43,174 nt of DNA from Bacteroidales bacterium (GTDB lineage: Bacteria; Bacteroidota; Bacteroidia; Bacteroidales; UBA932), in assembly GCA_017631875.1 (NCBI GenBank), contig JAGBSL010000051.1, positions 1 through 43,174 on the forward strand. The letters run 5' to 3'. Every line of letters starts with the position of its first letter. Positions within the stretch are counted from its first letter, which is position 1. Below, in pieces: positions 38,711 to 43,174 of this stretch. Made by a program: the position numbers and the translations under genes. The notes under the pieces are model-generated. The model was not told the DNA's origin, searched no databases, and worked only from the letters and a program-made list of their open reading frames with translations.

Positions 38711-39469
38711 ATGACACTTCTGACCAAATGCATCTTCGAGTTCCTCGGAACCATGGTGCTCATTCTTCTTGGTGACGGCGTATGCGCTGCGACCAGTCTG
38801 AACAAAAGCAAGGCGCAAGGTGCCGGATGGGTGGTGATCACACTCGGATGGGGCTTCGCCGTAATGGTGGGAGTCTTCATCTCCGGATCCATCTCGGGAG
38901 CGCATCTTAACCCTGCAGTCAGCATCGGATGTGCTTTGGCAGGCACGATGGACTGGAGTGCCGTACCTGGCTATGTTATCGCGCAGATGCTCGGAGGATT
39001 CACAGGAGCGCTGCTAGTATGGCTTTTCTATAAGGACCATTATGACGCAACAGAAGACCCTGATACAAAACTGGGAACCTTCTGTACAATGCCGGCCATC
39101 GAAGGCCACAAGATCAGAAACTTCTTCTGCGAGACCTTAGCGACATGGCTGCTGGTATTCGTGATCCTTGTATTCGGATTCGATGCCAATGTTCCGACTC
39201 TTGATATCGAAGGAGCACACCTCCATATCGGAATGGGAGAGCTCGGAGCCTTCCCTGTAACATGCCTGATCATGGCGATCGGTATGTCACTCGGAGGAGC
39301 TACTGGATATGCGATCAATCCTGCCCGCGACCTCGCTCCACGCATCGCACACGCGGTCCTTCCGATGAAGAACAAGAGGGACAGCGGCTGGGCATACAGC
39401 TGGGTACCGGTTGCCGGTCCGATTGTCGGAGCAACCCTCGCCGCCCTGACTTACCAGCTTCTATTCTAG
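38711..39469 (+). CDS. glpF: Glycerol uptake facilitator (aquaglyceroporin)
   Basis: GlpF is an inner-membrane channel for passive entry of glycerol, which GlpK then traps as the phosphate. The 252-residue protein has six hydrophobic segments and both half-helix motifs, GAHLNPAVSIG at about 59-69 and YAINPARDLAPR near 198-209. The Asp following the second NPAR is characteristic of glycerol-conducting members, as opposed to water-specific aquaporins. It is the last gene of miaB-glpK-glpF, and a hairpin shared with the convergent M64 gene follows. Confidence 0.95.
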   Translation: MTLLTKCIFEFLGTMVLILLGDGVCAATSLNKSKAQGAGWVVITLGWGFAVMVGVFISGSISGAHLNPAVSIGCALAGTMDWSAVPGYVIAQMLGGFTGALLVWLFYKDHYDATEDPDTKLGTFCTMPAIEGHKIRNFFCETLATWLLVFVILVFGFDANVPTLDIEGAHLHIGMGELGAFPVTCLIMAIGMSLGGATGYAINPARDLAPRIAHAVLPMKNKRDSGWAYSWVPVAGPIVGATLAALTYQLLF

Positions 39470-39484
39470 CTGATGACATAAATG

Positions 39485-39534
39485 AAAAGCCGTCTTCCGA
39501 CGTGGTTTCTACCACTCTACCGGAAGGCGGTTTT
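39485..39534. terminator. Bidirectional terminator of glpF and the M64 gene, containing the M64 stop
   Basis: The outer arms CCGTCTTCCG (39490-39499) and CGGAAGGCGG (39521-39530) pair with one wobble. The inner stem GTGGT/ACCAC (39502-39515) carries the M64 stop codon (39509-39511) across its loop and right arm. The coding codons for RLP form part of one outer arm. A run of six T follows on the plus strand. Confidence 0.8.
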
Positions 39535-42500
39535 TTGTATCATATTCGGCGAAGGAGTTGAAATCGTATAGCCAATCCGGGCCGCATGCCAGCTTATGGA
39601 TACGGTACCAGATGGCTTCTCGGGACGGGGCATTGAAAGCACCCTGATTGTCCTTCATTATGCTGGTGTATGTCGGGCGCCATACTCCGCCGCCATAGCC
39701 CAGGGCTCCTTCAAACATGCCTTCGGGTTCAGAAGCATATCGTTCATCAGAAAGGATGTGGGCCCATTTCACTTTCGACGGATCATCTGTAAAGTCAACA
39801 TTTCTATACCAGCCGAATTTTTCATTCGCTCTTTTAAGATCCTTTTCGGATTGCGAAATCATGTCATCCGAACCGCCAACATACTCATCTGCAAGCTTTG
39901 CAAAGCCATGTCCGCCTGCCTCATGCTGTATCAGGCCACGGAAGTCCATCTTCTTCTGGACCTTTGGAATGTATGACACCGTCTTACCATTGCCCCAGTC
40001 ACCGCTTTCAGGGACATACATGTATGTAGAGCCTCCGAACTGCGTGGAATTGACGACCGTGATGACCAAAGCATTCTCGACCCTTTCAGGAGTCAATGCC
40101 TTCGAGGCATATTGGAAGCACAACTCGTCATTTCCTGCAATCGAAGTTCCAGCACCATACGACACTCCCAACCTTGATCCTCCTTCTGACACGACATTGA
40201 CCATATAGACATTGAAGAGATGCCTATAACTCTGATACGGCTCTACCTCAAAGAAATACTCCATGGCCTCGCGCATCACGGCCTCATATGTGCCATCGGA
40301 AATAGACTGTGCGTCGTAGGAATCTCCCAGAAGCACGATATCGATTCCATTTCCTTCAGAGGCAGCCTGCAGGACTGTCACTTCTCCATCAACCACATCA
40401 GGATATTCCACAGGAGGCTCAGGGTCCTGATCAGGCAGCGGCGCCAGTTTTCCGAATGCATTCTCCAATACTTCAAGTACTTCCGCTTCTGTACCGGTCA
40501 CTGGATTAACGACATAATATCCGTCTGGACCGACGAGTGCCACATTGCTGTTGATGAAGTCAGATACCGACTGATTGGCGTACACTAAACTATAGACACA
40601 AGGCCAATCCAGTCCCAGATGAAGGAAATTGTATGGTTTACGCGGATAGCAGACCAACACACCCAGACCATGATCCTTGTAGTTCTCATACCACCTGACT
40701 ATCTCCGGATCAGGTTCAGCTGCACCGCATCTGTATATAAGAGTATAACTGTTGGACTGATATAGGCTTTTGGTATAACTCTGAGTCTGCGTTCCTTCTT
40801 CATATATATAAACCATGTTCGGAGCATCGATTCTTGAACCGGTAAGATCGAATCCTTCACCTTCCTGCGGAAGGATGTATCTCATATACAGCTCAAAGAA
40901 AGGATTGTCGCACAGTTCGTCAGGTATCCTGCCTGACAACTGGTTGCCATGCATGAACACTGACTTGGATTGGCATATCAGATTAGTATACGAAGCAGGT
41001 ATAGTGCCGGTAAACTGATTGTTGTACAGACGCAGAGATCTAAGATTCTTCGCATACGCAAACAGTTCAGGAAGGTCACCGGAAATATTATTGTCTGAAA
41101 GATCGATGACTGACGAACGGATGTCTTCCACAGACTTTGGAAGCTCAATGGCCTCCAATTGACAATCATAAAGTTCAACATGATTCAGACGGAATATTCC
41201 AGAAGGAACCGTGCCCGATATAGGATTATCATAGAGAGAAAGACTCTGCACTTCCGACAAATCCCCTATGGACTTTGGCAGACTGCCTTTGAGATTGTTT
41301 CTGGCCAAAGATACTGCGTATACCTTGTCCCCACTATTCTGATAGTCCATTTCATCGTATGTATAGATTCCATACCACTCGGAGAGAGGCTTGTCCGAAC
41401 ACCAGTTTGCGTTGTTTTTCCAGTTGTCACCGTCTGTGCTGTTATACAGGTCAACGAGAGCCTGTCTGACCTTATCCAGATCCTGAGACTCAGGATCGAA
41501 GCTCTGATAAATGCTGTACACAACCCTTGCAGTGCCGTCGAGAGACTCCGCTACGACATAAGCCCATCGTGTTTTCCCGAAGTTAGGATCCACGGTTATA
41601 TAGAACTTTCTCATGCCGGAATCCTTTGTCTTGACGATATGCACCCAATCAGGATTACCCTCGACCTCAACTGTGAACTCCTTATTATATATGAACGTCA
41701 GGATAAGATCCCCACCAGACTGAGGGACAGATGTATAGGTGCTGTATTTATCAAATCCGTCATAAGGATATTCAAGGTAACCGATTGATCCCAGATCACA
41801 TATAAGAGTCTCTGACTGGACACTTGATGTCGACCTTCGGGACAGATTGAATCTGCCCGACTCGTTTTCCACAACGACATAGAAGCCTTCGTCAAAAACA
41901 TTAGGAAGGACGGCTATGTAATAATCTCCCGGTTCAAAATACTCCCCTTTCGGCTTCAGGACCACATTGGATGCGGAATTCGCCAGTGGATATACACTCT
42001 TTTCGGTATCGTTGCAATCGATGTAGAACTCTCCCGATATTCTCACCCCATCATAAGAAATGATTGAGATTGCAGTAATTTTTCCGGCTTCAGGCGTGAC
42101 AGTGAGTTTCAGATAAGATATCACGCTCTTGAACTTCAGGTTCATATCAGCCGAGGAGGTCGATGCCACCGAGATCGCCGTCCCCGCTGGTATGCCACCT
42201 TTCACAGCAGTCTGTACAGTCGGAAGGTTCAAGGCCACTCCGGACTGATCGCCAGGCGAGAAATACTCCAAGGCAGAAGCTGGATACACAGCATAGTACT
42301 CCTCACTCTGCATCACCTTTCCTGACGCATAGCCGTTCCTGAGCTTCAACGGAGCTTCAGCTCCGCTCACAGCTATATGATCATCGGCGGACAATCCAAG
42401 GTCATCGACAATGCCGCCTTCCTCAAAGGACACCGCAAAGGTGGATTTCGCAATGACTCCTATCTGCCCTTCTCTTTGACATGAGAAAGCCACAGCGGTC

Positions 42501-42544
42501 ATTGCCACAAGCAATACGATGTATCTTAGAGAAAGTTTCATCAT
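39509..42544 (-). CDS. Multidomain lipoprotein with M64 metallopeptidase domain
   Basis: The 1011-residue surface lipoprotein starts with a signal peptide ending in AVAFSC (lipidated Cys near 22). A fimbrillin-like part spans about 25-260. A BACON-like module follows at about 265-355 (VPQSGGDLILTFIYNKEFTV to VYSIYQS). Plant-like leucine-rich repeats lie at about 370-560 (ALVDLYNSTDGDNWKNNANW, then repeats such as VIDLSDNNISGDLPEL). A linker resembling part of a thioredoxin-like fold comes next, and a C-terminal M64 (IgA-peptidase type) catalytic domain runs from about 740. The zinc motif HEAGGHGFAKLADEY begins at residue 874. Cleavage of host or microbial glycoproteins is inferred. Its start overlaps the stop of the S41 gene by four bases (ATGA), giving translational coupling. 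Confidence 0.85.
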   Translation of the reverse strand: MMKLSLRYIVLLVAMTAVAFSCQREGQIGVIAKSTFAVSFEEGGIVDDLGLSADDHIAVSGAEAPLKLRNGYASGKVMQSEEYYAVYPASALEYFSPGDQSGVALNLPTVQTAVKGGIPAGTAISVASTSSADMNLKFKSVISYLKLTVTPEAGKITAISIISYDGVRISGEFYIDCNDTEKSVYPLANSASNVVLKPKGEYFEPGDYYIAVLPNVFDEGFYVVVENESGRFNLSRRSTSSVQSETLICDLGSIGYLEYPYDGFDKYSTYTSVPQSGGDLILTFIYNKEFTVEVEGNPDWVHIVKTKDSGMRKFYITVDPNFGKTRWAYVVAESLDGTARVVYSIYQSFDPESQDLDKVRQALVDLYNSTDGDNWKNNANWCSDKPLSEWYGIYTYDEMDYQNSGDKVYAVSLARNNLKGSLPKSIGDLSEVQSLSLYDNPISGTVPSGIFRLNHVELYDCQLEAIELPKSVEDIRSSVIDLSDNNISGDLPELFAYAKNLRSLRLYNNQFTGTIPASYTNLICQSKSVFMHGNQLSGRIPDELCDNPFFELYMRYILPQEGEGFDLTGSRIDAPNMVYIYEEGTQTQSYTKSLYQSNSYTLIYRCGAAEPDPEIVRWYENYKDHGLGVLVCYPRKPYNFLHLGLDWPCVYSLVYANQSVSDFINSNVALVGPDGYYVVNPVTGTEAEVLEVLENAFGKLAPLPDQDPEPPVEYPDVVDGEVTVLQAASEGNGIDIVLLGDSYDAQSISDGTYEAVMREAMEYFFEVEPYQSYRHLFNVYMVNVVSEGGSRLGVSYGAGTSIAGNDELCFQYASKALTPERVENALVITVVNSTQFGGSTYMYVPESGDWGNGKTVSYIPKVQKKMDFRGLIQHEAGGHGFAKLADEYVGGSDDMISQSEKDLKRANEKFGWYRNVDFTDDPSKVKWAHILSDERYASEPEGMFEGALGYGGGVWRPTYTSIMKDNQGAFNAPSREAIWYRIHKLACGPDWLYDFNSFAEYDTKNRLPVEW

Positions 42545-43174
42545 TCTATGACACTCGCATTCTTCAATGCTGTCTTGATAATCTCATCCACCGGCATGTA
42601 GAAGCGATAGAAGGCCTCCTCATCGAGTTTAGAGTAGCGGCCGACAAGAGCTTTGATCTGCGGCATCATGTATTCGCGGGACTTCTCCCATTCGCCCGGA
42701 GCCGGCCTGATGCCGTCTACACGGGCTGCAAAGTCAAGGAACTGCTGATCAAGTGCGATTTCCTCTAAATAACGCTCAAGTCTGCTGAAATCATCGATAG
42801 TCGGAAGGACTGCCTTATACTTGTCAAACATCGCCGAGGCAAACCTCATGGTTGTCGCCTTCTTGTTGCACCTGATGAAGAAGTCGGTAGCCTTCGTAGT
42901 GTCGATAGGGACGAACACATCCGGAATGATTCCGCCTCCACCATATACAGGACGTCCTTTCTTTGTGTAATATACGGCAGTGGTATCTACCTTCATGCTG
43001 TCGGCAGAGACCATCTCACCGCTGGCATATCGTTCGAATATGTCATAGTCATAATCCTCGCCGTACGGCTTCTGGATGCAGCGTCCTGACGGTGTGTGGA
43101 AACGGGCCACAGTCAGGCGGATGCCGGAACCGTCCGTGAAATTGATAGGTTCCTGGACAAGTCCCTTTCCGAAA
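42541..43174 (-). CDS. S41-family C-terminal processing peptidase, C-terminal part (cut by window edge)
   Basis: Only the last 210 codons are present; the gene runs off the right edge. Reading inward from the edge gives FGKGLVQEPINFTDGSGIRL, which matches the conserved SFGKGxVQ segment with the catalytic Lys of the Ser/Lys dyad; the Ser is outside the window. TPSGRCIQKPYG and GRPVYGGGGIIPDVFVPID follow, typical of the Ctp/Prc family. The C-terminal 120 residues are helical, and the protein ends four bases into the M64 gene (ATGA overlap). These proteases cleave C-termini of envelope proteins; the substrate is unknown. Confidence 0.88.
   Translation of the reverse strand, partial: FGKGLVQEPINFTDGSGIRLTVARFHTPSGRCIQKPYGEDYDYDIFERYASGEMVSADSMKVDTTAVYYTKKGRPVYGGGGIIPDVFVPIDTTKATDFFIRCNKKATTMRFASAMFDKYKAVLPTIDDFSRLERYLEEIALDQQFLDFAARVDGIRPAPGEWEKSREYMMPQIKALVGRYSKLDEEAFYRFYMPVDEIIKTALKNASVIE

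Overview
This 43 kb window is chromosomal DNA of a Bacteroidetes bacterium, most likely order Bacteroidales. The evidence is the gene content (fused-subunit 2-oxoacid:ferredoxin oxidoreductase next to gdhA, BamA with Skp, RpoZ of the Bacteroidetes type, BACON/fimbrillin-like lipoproteins, an M64 peptidase), the absence of clear Shine-Dalgarno sites, and many copies of the Bacteroidetes promoter element TAnnTTTG just upstream of genes. No phage genes, insertion sequence or CRISPR array was seen. Most genes are core housekeeping genes.

Layout. 1-4.9 kb: start of an SLC13-type anion symporter, then gdhA and korB/korA, linking 2-oxoglutarate to glutamate and to reduced ferredoxin. 4.9-9.7 kb (minus strand): nadK, uppS, bamA, skp (NADP, undecaprenyl phosphate, outer-membrane assembly). 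9.8-14.1 kb (plus strand): pdxJ, an OmpH-like lipoprotein, a family-4-like glycosyltransferase and a LysM/periplasmic-binding-like protein. 14.1-18.9 kb (minus strand): trxB, bamD, rpoZ, recN in one run, preceded by an SDR oxidoreductase. 19-22.3 kb: a Fur-family regulator, cstA, a NigD-like lipoprotein and a 53-residue rubredoxin. 22.3-27 kb: a repeat-rich non-coding stretch, a large fimbrillin/BACON lipoprotein preceded by a 50-residue small ORF, and a membrane-anchored DNA/RNA endonuclease. 27-27.7 kb: tRNA-His with a duplicated 3' end and a second array of inverted repeats. 27.7-35.8 kb (minus strand): mltG, a glucosaminidase, rpsA, upp, radC, rpoN, a SPOR-like protein and an LEA14-like lipoprotein. 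35.9-39.5 kb (plus strand): miaB, glpK, glpF. 39.5-43.2 kb (minus strand): an M64 peptidase lipoprotein coupled to the C-terminal part of an S41 protease.

No clear new enzymatic system was found. The most unusual signal lies in the DNA between and at the ends of genes. At seven gene ends (gdhA, korB, recN, the Fur-family gene, rubredoxin, the endonuclease, the M64 peptidase) the stop codon lies inside a strong inverted repeat, and in most of them the last codons form one arm. At recN the hairpin takes in the stop codons of both convergent genes in a 22-bp perfect stem. The two non-coding stretches (22.3-22.9 and 27.3-27.7 kb) contain hairpins with similar cores but different, still self-complementary stems, including a G-C to A-T compensatory pair between tandem copies. 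The two tRNA-His 3'-end copies likewise carry terminators with entirely different stems. A shared process that makes or maintains perfect palindromes is one explanation; this is inference.

Several starts were corrected using promoter position or gene context (cstA, radC, glucosaminidase, glycosyltransferase, pdxJ, LysM protein). radC and the glucosaminidase may have leaderless transcripts.
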